This document shows positions 46,616 through 56,806 of a DNA stretch of 64,000 nucleotides, piece after piece. Each line of letters starts with the position of its first letter. Positions within the stretch are counted from its first letter, which is position 1. Below the pieces are notes generated by a model. That model was not told where the DNA came from. It ran no database searches and worked only from the letters and a program-made list of their open reading frames with translations. The translations under genes and the position numbers were made by a program. This stretch comes from Hygrocybe punicea (lineage: Eukaryota > Basidiomycota > Agaricomycetes > Agaricales > Hygrophoraceae), in contig OY744461.1 of the NCBI GenBank assembly GCA_963556145.1, forward strand, positions 3,100,001 to 3,164,000, written 5' to 3'.

Positions 46616-46855
46616 TTACAACTGAGGATCAGAGTTATCAAGAGTGCAAGTCCTGATGGCTGCCAAAAATGTAGTGGAGGCATCACTGAGCCCAAGATCT
46701 GGACATGCTTCCTTGAATCGCACTAGGTATATGTGCTGTAGCTGACCATAGAATGTTTGAAGCTTGTATTCGGGCTGACGGCGGGCCTGCCGGGCATATT
46801 TGTCGACTAGCATCTCATACTGGAAAATTCGGTCAAAGAACAGGCAGATTATCAT
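46616..46855 (-). pseudogene. C-terminal fragment of a fungal (KDZ-like) transposase
   Basis: An 80-codon frame reads YEMLVDKYARQARRQPEYKL, then QTFYGQLQHIYLVRF and TTFLAAIRTCTLDNSDPQL. I associate this block with the C-terminal part of large agaric transposases of the Kyakuja-Dileera-Zisupton group. No catalytic core is near it, so it is a relic. Confidence 0.55.
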
Positions 46856-46989
46856 ACCCGCACGTATGTCGCATCTCGTGTATCGTCACGAGCAGCAACC
46901 AAACACGGGATTGTCGGGAAGCATGAAGAAATGTGGAACTTACAAAGGAATTCAAGTGCGTCGAGCAGGCACAGGCTATGGATGTTGAT

Positions 46990-47525
46990 GCTCACGCAAC
47001 CCACAGCGCAACCTCCGGGACCTGGCGATGAACGCGTATCAATTGGGAAGTCCCTTGGGCGCAAGTCCCAGCCAGGGATAAGGCTAAGCTGTTCGAGGTT
47101 GTAAGTGCTGTTGTTTGCATTGCCCCAATACGCTCACCGTCAATCACCTAGGCACGCGACCAGCATCCTTATCTGGAGAGAGATTGGGCTACAGAAGAGA
47201 TCGTCAAACAGTTTTTCAAGAACAAACGGAAGAATCATTACGCAAACGGTTGGTTAGAAGTTCCAGCCAAATATGCTTACCTCAAACAGAACTCCGTGAA
47301 ACGAAACCCAACTGCATCGCGTTCGAAAAAGGCCTTGACGGCTAGCGCTGTAGTCGAAGATGAGGTTCTCCCCATCCTCATCGGCATGGTCATTGTCACG
47401 GTCGTGGTCGTGGTCGTGATCATTGCCCTCGTCTGTGTCGTCGTCTTGGTCCAGGCCCTCGTTTTGCTTCGTAGCTGTGGATGTCAGGTGGTAAACAAAG
47501 ATCGAGGAGAATTTAGACTCACATG
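46990..47525 (+). CDS. Hypothetical agaric protein fragment (spliced)
   Basis: One exon ends INWEVPWAQVPARDKAKLFE near 47098. After an intron with acceptor cctag at 47151, the next reads DQHPYLERDWATEEIVKQFF, then KNKRKNHYANGWLEVPAKYA and YLKQNSVKRNPTASRSKKAL. I recall near-identical blocks in hypothetical agaric proteins. Downstream the frame enters a Val/Ile-rich run (47385-47460) that may be a membrane segment or non-coding. The upstream exons could not be joined without a frame break, so this may be a decayed copy. Confidence 0.45.
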
Positions 47526-47639
47526 ACCTTGTTTAGCCGCTTTAGGAAATGTCAGGGTGGGGGAGAGCTGAACGAAATTCAACGAATAGATCATTTGTTT
47601 TCTTTCACCTCCTTGTGGCTCTCGCCAACATGTTTTCCA

Positions 47640-48568
47640 CAGCATCTTCCAGCCCGGCCCCTTCTGAATTTCCCACTAACCTAACTTCCATACACACCCA
47701 AAGCTTCGGGTACATCTTCCCACCACATCCACATACATCAACCTTTGTCAAATATGGCAAATATCATGCTATAAGTTATCTGCAGCAGGAGCCTATGGAC
47801 AACATGACGGTTTGCGTGTGGTTAGGGCCAGGTGATGATCATTATACATCCAGTTGTGTGCTTTGTCCCATTGACAAACTATTCCAATCAAGATTCTGTT
47901 GGCTTGGAGGTTCAGCCTTACCTCGTCCATCCAAAGAAAGGCGTGCTATGCCTTGGTGAGAGGTATGTACAACAGTTGCTCCAGTTTCATGAGTACTAAA
48001 TGGCTTTGCCAGGCTTAATATCAACTGCTCGTCCTGAGCGCTGCTTCTCGGGTCTGCACCTGGAGTGTTCCACCAGGGCAGTGCACCGACTGCCATTATC
48101 CGGGATCTATTGTGTCTTGACACGAGACCATGCATCGTTTTCGTTTATTGGAATCCTGATGTAAAGGCAAATGGTGTCACAGAAGAAGCTGAAACCATCT
48201 GCTTCCGTACTCAAGCTCTTCGAGCTGCTTTCGAATTCGTGAATTTCCTTGAATCTTCAGCAGTGCCAGGCGATGCGGTCCCATCTCACATGATGGGGGA
48301 ATGGTACAAGCGTGCATACAGGGAACTGAAGTCGCATCCTTCTCCAGATGGTTTCATCTTCGACCTCAGCAAACTTGTAGTCGGCATCATCCAGGATTTT
48401 GTGATGACTATGAAAAATGTCAATAGGTTAGATGTAGCAAGTAAAAACATCTTGATTCCTATTGCCTTCGCACGCGACTGGTTCACTGACTTCGGAGATA
48501 AGGTAGCAAAAGATGACACCCTTCTACTTCAAATTTTAGATGTCGGTAACGATAGTATGCAGAACTAG
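47640..48568 (+). CDS. Hypothetical protein (two exons, join uncertain)
   Basis: The first open block starts MFSTASSSPAPSEFPTNLTS and ends at AMPW before a GTGAGA donor (47957). The second (about 48045-48568) includes LLCLDTRPCIVFVYWNPDVK, EAETICFRTQALRAAFEFVN and DFVMTMKNVNRLDVASKNIL, ending NDSMQN with TAG. The second block looks coding. I could not find an acceptor that joins the two in frame, so they may be separate or the gene may be broken. No domain was recognised. Confidence 0.4.
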
Positions 48569-49102
48569 AGTCCATCATTTATATAAACCGTTTCAGTTAT
48601 ACAAATACAATGCTTGGGTAGACGATTTGCGGCAACCGTTTCTGAGCTCTCCCCTTCGTCAATGGTCGGCGGCGACAACAGGACGGCAGTAGAACGAGGT
48701 GTGTGGTGGCCCCCTCCCCCCCCGCAGCGACGTTTTCGTGTGATGGCGGCGATTTGAGGTTATGGCCCCCACCACCAAAACTGAAGGGAAAGCACCTCTA
48801 TTGGCGGCAACTTGGCTTTCCGTAGTAGAAGAGGCGGTGGCGGCAGTGGCAGCAGCGGCAGTAAGGTTACCGAACTTGTTGCCATCTCGATGCTCTGGAT
48901 CTCGATCAAGGAAGTCCAACGCACCTGAGCCCTTCCTTTTCGGGCTAACGGGCCCAAATCTCGGTGTCAATTTGAAGGCAGTCGTGGAGTGAAGGAGTGG
49001 GAGCGAATGTGGACGTGAGAAGGAGGAGCCGGGCCAGCTCTGATGACATGATCGCTTTCCATTGAAGGTGCGGAAATTGAGATGGAGACGCCTGATGGCT
49101 GG
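48569..49102. other. Intergenic, GC-rich, nothing recognised
   Basis: A ggcggtggcggcagtggcag-like run lies near 48830-48860. Open frames on both strands overlap and none is convincing. Confidence 0.4.
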
Positions 49103-49656
49103 TCAACTGAGAATACCCCGGCGAGGGTGTTTGGATACTCGGGAATGCAAATCGGACTCATGATCACTGTCGTCCGAGTAAGGTTGAGGACGTGGTACGG
49201 ATAAACCGTCATTGTCGTCATGATCGTCCAGATCTGTAGGGAAAACCGACAACAACCCGCGTGAATCCATCTCATTAAGAAGCTTACCCAGCTGTTGGCC
49301 TGCCAAAATGAGTTTGTTATTTACCGTGTCTGCTGCATCATGCGAGGCTTCGCTCTGCGGAGTGCTTGAGGTTAATGCTTCTAGTGCCCAGCCAGCCGTT
49401 ACCGGGCTTCCTCCGAAGACAAGTTGAGAATAAATTTAAAGGTGGTAGGAAGTATATATGAACTGACCCTTGTCATTGCAGCGTGGTTGTGAATGTCATC
49501 GGAGGACAGAAAGAGCGGGAAGACGGAGTGGCGAACTAGCTGGATGGCTCCGAGGTGCAGATGGCGAGGAGCATGCATGCCAGAAGATAAGGACGAGTCG
49601 CAGGGAGCATCCGGGAGAACAGTGGACGAGGTTGCATTGGCAGCCATGTTATGCAA
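49103..49656 (-). CDS. Small acidic hypothetical protein (three exons)
   Basis: Exon 1 starts with Met at 49656 or 49647 (MAANATSSTVLPDAPCDSSL) and ends DDIHNHAAMTR before a GTCAGT donor. Exon 2 reads GSPVTAGWALEALTSSTPQS and ends HDAADT before GTAAAT. Exon 3 reads GQQLGKLLNEMDSRGLLSVF, then an Asp-rich stretch, and ends SKHPRRGILS. The introns are short and GT-AG. No domain was recognised. Confidence 0.5.
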
Positions 49657-50041
49657 AATTTAGAGAGATATATACGGGCTTGGGATCCGGAACCAGCCGC
49701 TACTTGTGCTGTTCCAGTTTCAGCGATACCCTTGATGATGTTGCATTAATATTAGAGTTGGCCTCCCCAACTGCTCGCCCTAAAATAGTACAAATCATGC
49801 TGGTTTAAAACTTACGAGGAAGCTTTTCAATGACAGCTAAAGGTTTCACATGGTCCTTAGGTGCACAATTCAGGAGGTTGTGGTTCTTCGGCAATGCCGA
49901 CGAGCTTCGAGGTGAACGGTTCAGGTCAATTACATGTCAAGAGTTGAACGTTGAACTCGCGAGTTGCATCGGTGCTTGCCACACTGGTACTTGAGATCTG
50001 GTGCACGTGCCCGACGTGTTCTGTCGAATCACTCAATATTA

Positions 50042-52447
50042 ATGCCTAGGCCTGTCACACAGTCCGTTGCTTGCAAAACACGAGCCAAAGGTCGAGACGC
50101 AGTTTTCAAAAACCTTTCCAATTGTCATGTATGCAAAGATTCTAGGAGTTCTGCTGCTGCTTGTCGTTTTGTTGGTAGGTTCCTTTCTGCTGTGTCATAG
50201 TACCTTCATAATGCTTTCAGCTTCCCGGACGGTAACTATTGACAACCGCGGCGAGAGCTTTGTTACATTTCACTACAAGGATGGCCCCCCTCCACACTAT
50301 CCTCAAGTCTTCAATCGCAAGTTCAATCTTGAAGACATCCGATTGAAAAGGGTGCATTGCAGGGTACATTTATGCTCACCGATTTCTGAATGGGTTCTAG
50401 CGAGCCTGTGCATCAGTCTTACTTCCCATTCTCTTAAATGAGTATATACATCATCAACGACAAAATTCGGTATGTCGTAGCCAGGAGATCGATGAGCGAG
50501 TAACCTGTGGTAAGTTTTCATATTTTTATCAAGAGCGTCACCATTGACGAATACTCTCTTGACCAGATGTATGCAATACTGCGCTTTTCTCGCAGACCTG
50601 GCTTTGCTACATCTGCGGTCGCGAATTATGTCTCTCGTGCTATGACAGTATTATTGAGGTGAGCGTGAGACGTGAGACTATTACAAGTGAGCATTTATCT
50701 TTATCTGAATTTAGGGGGATTACAAAGCTTCGATTTGCTCAATTATTTTGGGAGTACTGCACACTCAGTCCAATTTTCACCCGATCACCCGCTTCCTTCA
50801 TGATGAACTTGAGGCAGAAATTTCAGCAATGGAGTCCCTTTTGCAGGACATGAATCCAGGGTGGGACAGACTGTACTTCCCTTGCTCAAATTTCTTATCG
50901 GATGCAGATCTTCTGAATTGTGTCATCGCCCTAACATACTTGAGGCCCCTAGGCTCTCTCGAGACGCGCCCTTCAATGAATTCCAACGATACTGGTGCCA
51001 AGGCATTCCTGTAGTGGTAACAAGCGTGTGCGCCCGTCTCCAGGGCGATTGGGCGCCTGACTACTTCATCGAGAGATATGGATCACGAAAAGTCACTCTC
51101 GTCGATTGCGAGACCGAATCCACGCAACAAACAACAGTCTCAGATTTTTTCCGGCATTTCAGTAGTGCTGACGACCGAAGACAGATACTGAAGCTCAAGG
51201 TAATTTTTACTCAGTTGATATTCTTTACGTGATCACCATGCCCTGTAGGACTGGCCCCCACAAGCTCATTTTCGGGATGAGTTTCCAGAACTTTTCAATG
51301 CCTTTGTAGATGCTGTTCCACATGGAGATATTACGCGGCCAGATGGGGTCCTCAACATGGCCGTGCATTTCCCACTTAATGGCATGGCACCAGATTTAGG
51401 TATCATTGTTTTTTTAAAGCGCGAGAAAGATATTGACTCCTCTCCCAGGCCCAAAAATGTACATTGTATACGGTTCTGTAGAAGACGGTTACCACCACGG
51501 TTCTACTAAGCTCCATCTCGACATGACCGATGCTGTCAATATCATGGTTTTGGATTCAGGTCGCAAAGAGCCGCAGCGTAATTATGCTTTGTGGAGGATA
51601 TTTCCGCAAGCAGCATCCCCAGTCGCCTGCAACTTTCTCCGCAATCATATGGGTTTTACGGGCCTGGGACATCCTATTCATTCCCAGAACTTTTATTTCA
51701 CCGAAACCATGCTCACGGAGCTAGAGACACTACACGGCGTACGGCCCTTCACCATATTCCAAATGACCGGGGAAGCAATTTTCATTCCCGCTGGTTGTGC
51801 ACACCAAGTTTGTCATATCTTTCGGACATGCAAACGTACAATATCTCATTTATCCATCAGGTTAGTAATCAAACTGACGCCATAAAGATTGCCTGTGACT
51901 TCATCTCGATCGATAATATCACCCAGACTCAACAAATATGTGATGAATTGCGACAACATCGTGTTGCTACAAACGCTGGCGATGATGTTTTGCAATTCTA
52001 CACCACTATTTGGCATGCATGGAAGTCGCTAGTGCACAATAGGATTTTCCACGAAACTACAAGCACCATTTCAACTGCGCCAGGGTTAGAGTCGAGTCAA
52101 GCAGCCAAACAAGCCCATAAAAGGGAGAAAAAGCGAACCAACAAGCTTAAGCGTATGCAAATGACTGTTGAACACCTGTATCGACCTGGATATGACTTTG
52201 GCTGCCCATTTTGTCCCCGAAAGTTTCATAGAGCTGGGCTACTTGACCACCTGTGAGTGCAAAAACTCTACCCAGGTTGATCTTATGCTCACCCAGATCC
52301 AGTAAATCGTTGCACTGCGAGTCCTTCTCCATCGACAGCGTCACTGAAACTTGGTTGCGTAAGCCTCGAGTCATTGCTGATGTTCAATTTATGCAACAGC
52401 TACGGCTTTTCATATGGAACACAGATGGCTCAGAGTTGGTATGCTGA
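50042..52447 (+). CDS. JmjC histone demethylase, KDM3-like (spliced)
   Basis: This is a predicted Fe(II)/2-oxoglutarate dioxygenase that would remove methyl groups from histone lysines in the nucleus. N-terminal exons (from MPRPVTQSVACKTRAKGRDA) carry cysteine pairs CHVC and CDVC, and after an intron WLCYICGRELCLSCYD, a zinc-binding region like that preceding the JmjC core in KDM3 proteins. The core has FQRYWCQGIPVVVTSVC, DYFIERYGSRKVTLVDCE, then KLHLDMTDAVNIMV with the His-x-Asp iron ligands and FIPAGCAHQVSN with the distal His. After it, AIKIACDFIS fits the family. The C-terminus has a basic coiled segment and a CPFCPRKFHRAGLLDHL zinc-finger-like motif. All three iron ligands are present. 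Exon 1, the last intron and the stop are my best estimates. Confidence 0.82.
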
Positions 52448-52565
52448 CGAAGAACACAATTCAGTCACTCTGGGTCAACTCAATATTTTGCAACTCTATA
52501 TGATCTGCATTTGTCACAATCTACATATTTGCTGTTATGGTTACTATTTATTACATGAATATATA

Positions 52566-53740
52566 TTAGTGGCGGTTCGACTTCATATCAGTTAATACTC
52601 TTATAACCACTTCTAGTGCAATTTGCACCTCGGCTCGATCTTCCTCCTTAACACGGGGTAATATTTTCACTGTGAACTTGTCCAGGTGCCAATGCAATAG
52701 CTCAGTTTTTAGCAGGTCAATTGAAGTACTGGTCTCGTTGTGAGGCCTGTGAGGATGCTGGATAAACTGTTTGATTCGACATGGCGATACGTCAGAGGCT
52801 TTTTCCGGTTGAGGGTTGAATACAGGCCAAGGGATGTCTTGGAAAGCGAGACGCTCCTCCCAGATAGCCGTGGAACGGTTTGAGCGAAGGTCAACCCATC
52901 TTGCGTGGTACTGTCCAATCTGCGCGACAAGGCTTGTGTTCTACAATAGCAACCATTGAGTTTAGGATCATAAACTTGTATCTTTCTTACCGCTACTGCT
53001 TTCAGCCACCGTCTGGCTTCCGTTCGTCTCATGAATTCCTTCTCTGCTTGCCTTCTCTCCTCTTCTTGCCGAAGCCTGGCTTCTTCTTGTTTTGCTTGTT
53101 CTTGCCACTCTTGTTCCTCGAATTCCTTCTCTGCTTGCCTTCTCTCCTCTTCTTGCCGAAGCCTGGCTTCTTGTTTTGCTCGTTCTTGCCGCTCTTGTTC
53201 CTCTTTCCGTTGTCTTGACTCTTCCTCCTGCCTCAATTCCTCCCGCAACCTCAATTCCTCCTGCAATCTCATCTCCTCCTCGAAGTCCCTCCTTTTGTCC
53301 TCATCCTCCTTCTGAATTCTGGCTGCCTCTTCTTTTCGTTTTATTTCATCTTCTTCCCTCAGTTTCCTTTCTTGTTGAAGTCTTAAGGCGTAGATGTGCC
53401 GCTGCTGGTGTTGCCAAAACTGAGCTAGTTGTTCTTTGGCGATTCGCCTCTTGGTGGAATGCTCAAATTGGAGGATCTCTTCCTGCAATGCATCGACATA
53501 TTGCGGACTGGCAGGATTAGTCTTTGTGGATTCGACAGGTATGTCTGGTGTGATGGTAGGGGACATAAGGAATACTGAAGCGACAGTATGTATAGGGCAT
53601 AAGGATGCACTTTTTACACGTTCGCATGTCCAGCTGCCACGACTCATGATCACGCCGCCAAGTAACAAAGAAAAATCGTTGGCCCTGACGCTGACTCGGA
53701 CGCTGGAATGGTTTGCTTGGCAAAGATCGGATTCAGACAA
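52566..53740 (-). CDS. Coiled-coil protein with J-domain-like C-terminus
   Basis: Exon 1 (53740 or a later Met to about 52992) encodes a long Glu/Arg/Gln-rich coiled coil with a duplicated block, ARLRQEEERRQAEKEF, occurring twice about 22-27 residues apart. After an intron (donor GTAAGA, acceptor TTGTAG, about 52991-52942) exon 2 reads LVAQIGQYHARWVDLRSN, AFQDIPWPVFNPQP and LLHWHLDKFTVKILPRVKEE, ending TDMKSNRH with TAA. The RWHPD-like motif (here HWHLDK) and the following DR-containing helix are typical of an agaric family I know as hypothetical proteins; the His-Pro-Asp is altered to His-Leu-Asp. It converges on the JmjC gene. Confidence 0.65.
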
Positions 53741-54119
53741 AGATTGAATTCAGACAAAAGATCACCGTCCCTCAAAAATGGTCGAGGGACCGGACGAGAC
53801 TTGCCAAATCCTTTTCATTTTCTTCTGTGACCACGAAGCCAATGTCCACTAAACCTCTGGTGCGCTGCAATCTCGTGTCTTTCTACTTGCTGACAAAACG
53901 GTAATTAGTTATTCCCGGCCTTTCCATTTCCCAACATTCTCACGCCCAATGCAAACCCCGAACCGACCACAGCGGGCGCAAACCCCGAACCGACCACGGC
54001 GGGCGCAAACCCTGAACCGACTACGGCGGGTGCACCACCATTGAATAACAACAACCAAAGCATAAGTATCGAACTTATTTCTTTGTAATGGGAAGCGGAA
54101 TTGTCATGTAGGCCCAACA
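53741..54119. other. Spacer holding a 27-bp tandem repeat
   Basis: A 27-bp unit (gcaaaccccgaaccgaccac plus ggcgggc) occurs three times at 53951-54031. In one frame it would read NPEPTTAGA three times. No ATG opens that frame, so it may be an internal exon of the next gene or non-coding. The rest is empty. Confidence 0.6.
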
Positions 54120-55460
54120 TCGCGCTGCTAGCGTGGCACCAGATGATTTAAAGTGAGCACTATATTCAATTAATCACCAGGTCGAACATCTTATTTTTCA
54201 CATTTTCTAGCGATGATTACGATGACGAAGAAAGTGATCCGAGACATGACCGAAGCCATAAGGCAACGAATCACAAATGTGATGAGGAGAAATTAATACA
54301 TGTATTCGTCCTTCCACTATTTTTGGTATATTCATTTCTGAATCGCAACCCAGAATCTCATTCGCAAGTTTCTGCAACAAAAAGGAGTCATTCCACTATC
54401 TCTTTCTGAGAAGAAAGGCAAAGGACCGCCGTTGCCACCACTGCCAACTATGCCTCCTACAGTGGATGCCGCAGTCCTGAATGCATATGTAGACGGAGTT
54501 CACCCTGGACCGAATGAAAACGATATGCCCATCAGCTGGAATCTGCCGATATCACATGCGTGGAACCGGAAGGTAATCCAATTACTCACAGCAGAATTCA
54601 AGAGCAACGTTATAGCCTGCAAGTATCAAGTCATGACTGCACTGCCCACGGATCTGGATAAGAATTATATTAAAAGGGCCATCAGATCCAAACTGGCCAG
54701 CCGTCGGACTGAACTGAATGGCGCAATGCGAAAGATGATTCAGGCTAAAAATCTCACTCCTGCTGAGAAGGCAGCCCTCTTCGACGCGGAAAGGAAAAAG
54801 CGTCTACTCCAATGTCGGAGGAATGAAAGAAGAAAGAATGTGAGTTTTTTAGTCTTCATTGCGTGCACCTGTTTATCTAACAGCCATATAGCTGTATTCC
54901 AGGCGCAGTGATATCATTTTATCGGCGCTAGACTCACCGTGGTCGAAGGATCCCGAACTCTGGAAGGAAATTGCTGATGTGTTTTCGTTGCTCGATGAAA
55001 AAGACATGTCCTCAGATGAGACGGATACGGAACATGCCTTCGGCGGTCAAAAGAAGCTCCGGCGGATTCGAAAGCATTGGATCTCTGAATCCATCTCAAA
55101 GGTTTGCTTGACTCACAATGCTGAACACTCGTTTTAACTTATATCTAGATTATGCACTTTGTTGACAGCAACTACGACAAAGGCACGGGTGGCGGCATGC
55201 TGAAATGCGGAAGTGCACCTTTGACCTGTCATTATGAGTCAAGGACTGTCAACACCAGGAGCCAACCGAAGGTGAAACTGCCTCGAAATTTCTATGACTC
55301 TAGTCTCGCCACAGAAGCAGTCAAATCGCTTAGGCCGAAAGCGGTCCTTATGTTACCCAATGTTTGTTGTTTCCCAAGGTGGCACCTTTGTCCGTTGCCT
55401 GACCAACAGCATCCGACAGATACCAGATTTCCCAGTCTGATCGTAAAGGATAATGATTAG
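54120..55460 (+). CDS. Conserved hypothetical agaric protein (spliced)
   Basis: Exons include an acidic start (DDYDDEESDPRHDRSHKATN, about 54212-54300), IRKFLQQKGVIPLSLSEKKG and PTVDAAVLNAYVDGVHPGP, then ISWNLPISHAWNRKVIQLLT, AIRSKLASRRTELNGAMRK and a Lys/Arg-rich tail (54360-54837). Next come DELWKEI-like and EKDMSSDETDTEHAFGGQKK (about 54910-55100), then VDSNYDKGTGGG and KVKLPRNFYDSSLATEAVKS (about 55150-55345), ending KDND. The MSSDE(T/E)-x-D block and LPRNxYD are hallmarks of a hypothetical family I recall from many mushroom genomes. Function unknown. The first exon is unresolved. Confidence 0.6.
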
Positions 55461-55994
55461 ATATTATTGAGAGTAGTAGAAAGCCTGTCATTAACGGATT
55501 CGGACTACTCGGAACTGGCGCAGGCTATACAGTATGATAGACTTTTGACTTGTATGAATGTGTAAATAAAAGCAGTCGTTTTCGAGATCATCGTACCAGC
55601 AGCGATAAGAATACAAGCATATGCAACGAAGGTATCAGAAATAGCTACCAATTAAAGAGGCCAAAATATATCCTTACCAATACCGCGGCTGCAAACCGTT
55701 CTCAGTTCGGTCGTAATGGAGCACAGCCTGGACAAAGTGCGCGGCCGTAAGCTTCGGTATGAAGAGTCGGTAACATTGGTGTCGAGGGCTCCGTGCTCAC
55801 TTCTCTGGTGGCCACATGCACAGGGGTGCTAGTGGTAACATGAGTGGCAAACACGTCCAACGGTGGCAGTAGAGATTCCGGCGTCCTCTGGCCCCGAATG
55901 TTGGGTCGAGTTACAGGACCTATATGGGATCTGGAATTGAGAAGACGACGATTGCGAAGGCGCCTCTCGATAGGCATGGAAGGGGATTTTGGCC
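55461..55994. other. Intergenic, nothing recognised
   Basis: Medium open frames on both strands, none with a domain I know. Confidence 0.4.
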
Positions 55995-56444
55995 TCACAC
56001 ACATCGAACAGGCCCATTGAGGCGTGGACTGGATTGATCGAAAGCAGTGGGGGAGCTCGAGTCCGAGGAAGAAGAGACGGAAGGAGAGGGAGAAATAGAC
56101 CTGGCAGAGTTTCGGGACGCAGCGCGCGAATGAGTGCGCCGACTACATGGGGTGGATGATGGCGCGGAGGTGTCCTCTGGGGAGATGGTGGTATACTTGG
56201 AGCCTCCGAGGGCTTTGAGAGCTTCGACATCAAGCTTGAATGCAATCTCGAGGCCACGGACCATCTCGGTCACCGTGTTAGCCCTGATAAGCTGTTGAAC
56301 TACAGTGCGAGCCTGATGGCGGAGGGCGACCTGGTGAGAGTTGGAGAAAATCTCATCGATGGCGGAGTTGAGGCAGGCTACAAGTCGTTCGTCGGGAACA
56401 CGGCTGACTGGAGGAATGACAGGACAATTGTGAAAAGCGGAGAT
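55995..56444 (-). pseudogene. Unidentified frame truncated at the right-arm inner edge
   Basis: The minus strand is open from the arm edge: FHNCPVIPPVSRVPDERLVA, then a helical stretch (SNSHQVALRHQARTVVQQLI, VRGLEIAFKLDVEALKALGG) and a Ser-rich tail ending NGPVRCV. Upstream the frame continues into arm sequence that is unrelated in origin. The 5' part was probably replaced when the arm was placed here. The family was not recognised. Confidence 0.4.
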
Positions 56445-56806
56445 GAAGAAATTGTTCTTCCCTGCTGCTATCGGCTCAGTAAACGAACCAAATGGACGGA
56501 GATCCAAAATAAGACACGTACTGAGCTTTGGAGGTACTATAACTGTTATTCGCAAGCTCGTTTATGCGGAGAAGTCCATTCTTCAGCAAAGTACGGATGT
56601 TGCATAATGCGTGCCCCGTTCGACCGAAATGTCGTCCGTGATGTACGAGAGGGTCGCTGGCAATGGGATCGCTACTCGATGGCATGGATAGGCGGAAAGA
56701 CAAAATTCACATACGGTTTCTTTCGGGGGCCAAGTTGCAGGGCGTCATCCCAACGCTATCGACGTTAGCCAGACTGTGACACATGCTGATCTTCATCCTC
56801 GGACAT
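56445..56806 (-). pseudogene. 5' fragment of an agaric hypothetical gene family, right arm copy
   Basis: This is the same reading as 40239-40600, on the opposite strand. It is truncated at the arm edge, beyond which an unrelated frame starts. Confidence 0.6.

Noticed and set aside
46852..47064. Minus-strand frame starting MRPRDFPIDTRSSPGP, as part of the nearby transposase relic
   Set aside because: It overlaps a plus-strand exon whose continuation is clearly protein-like. The evidence for the minus reading was too weak.
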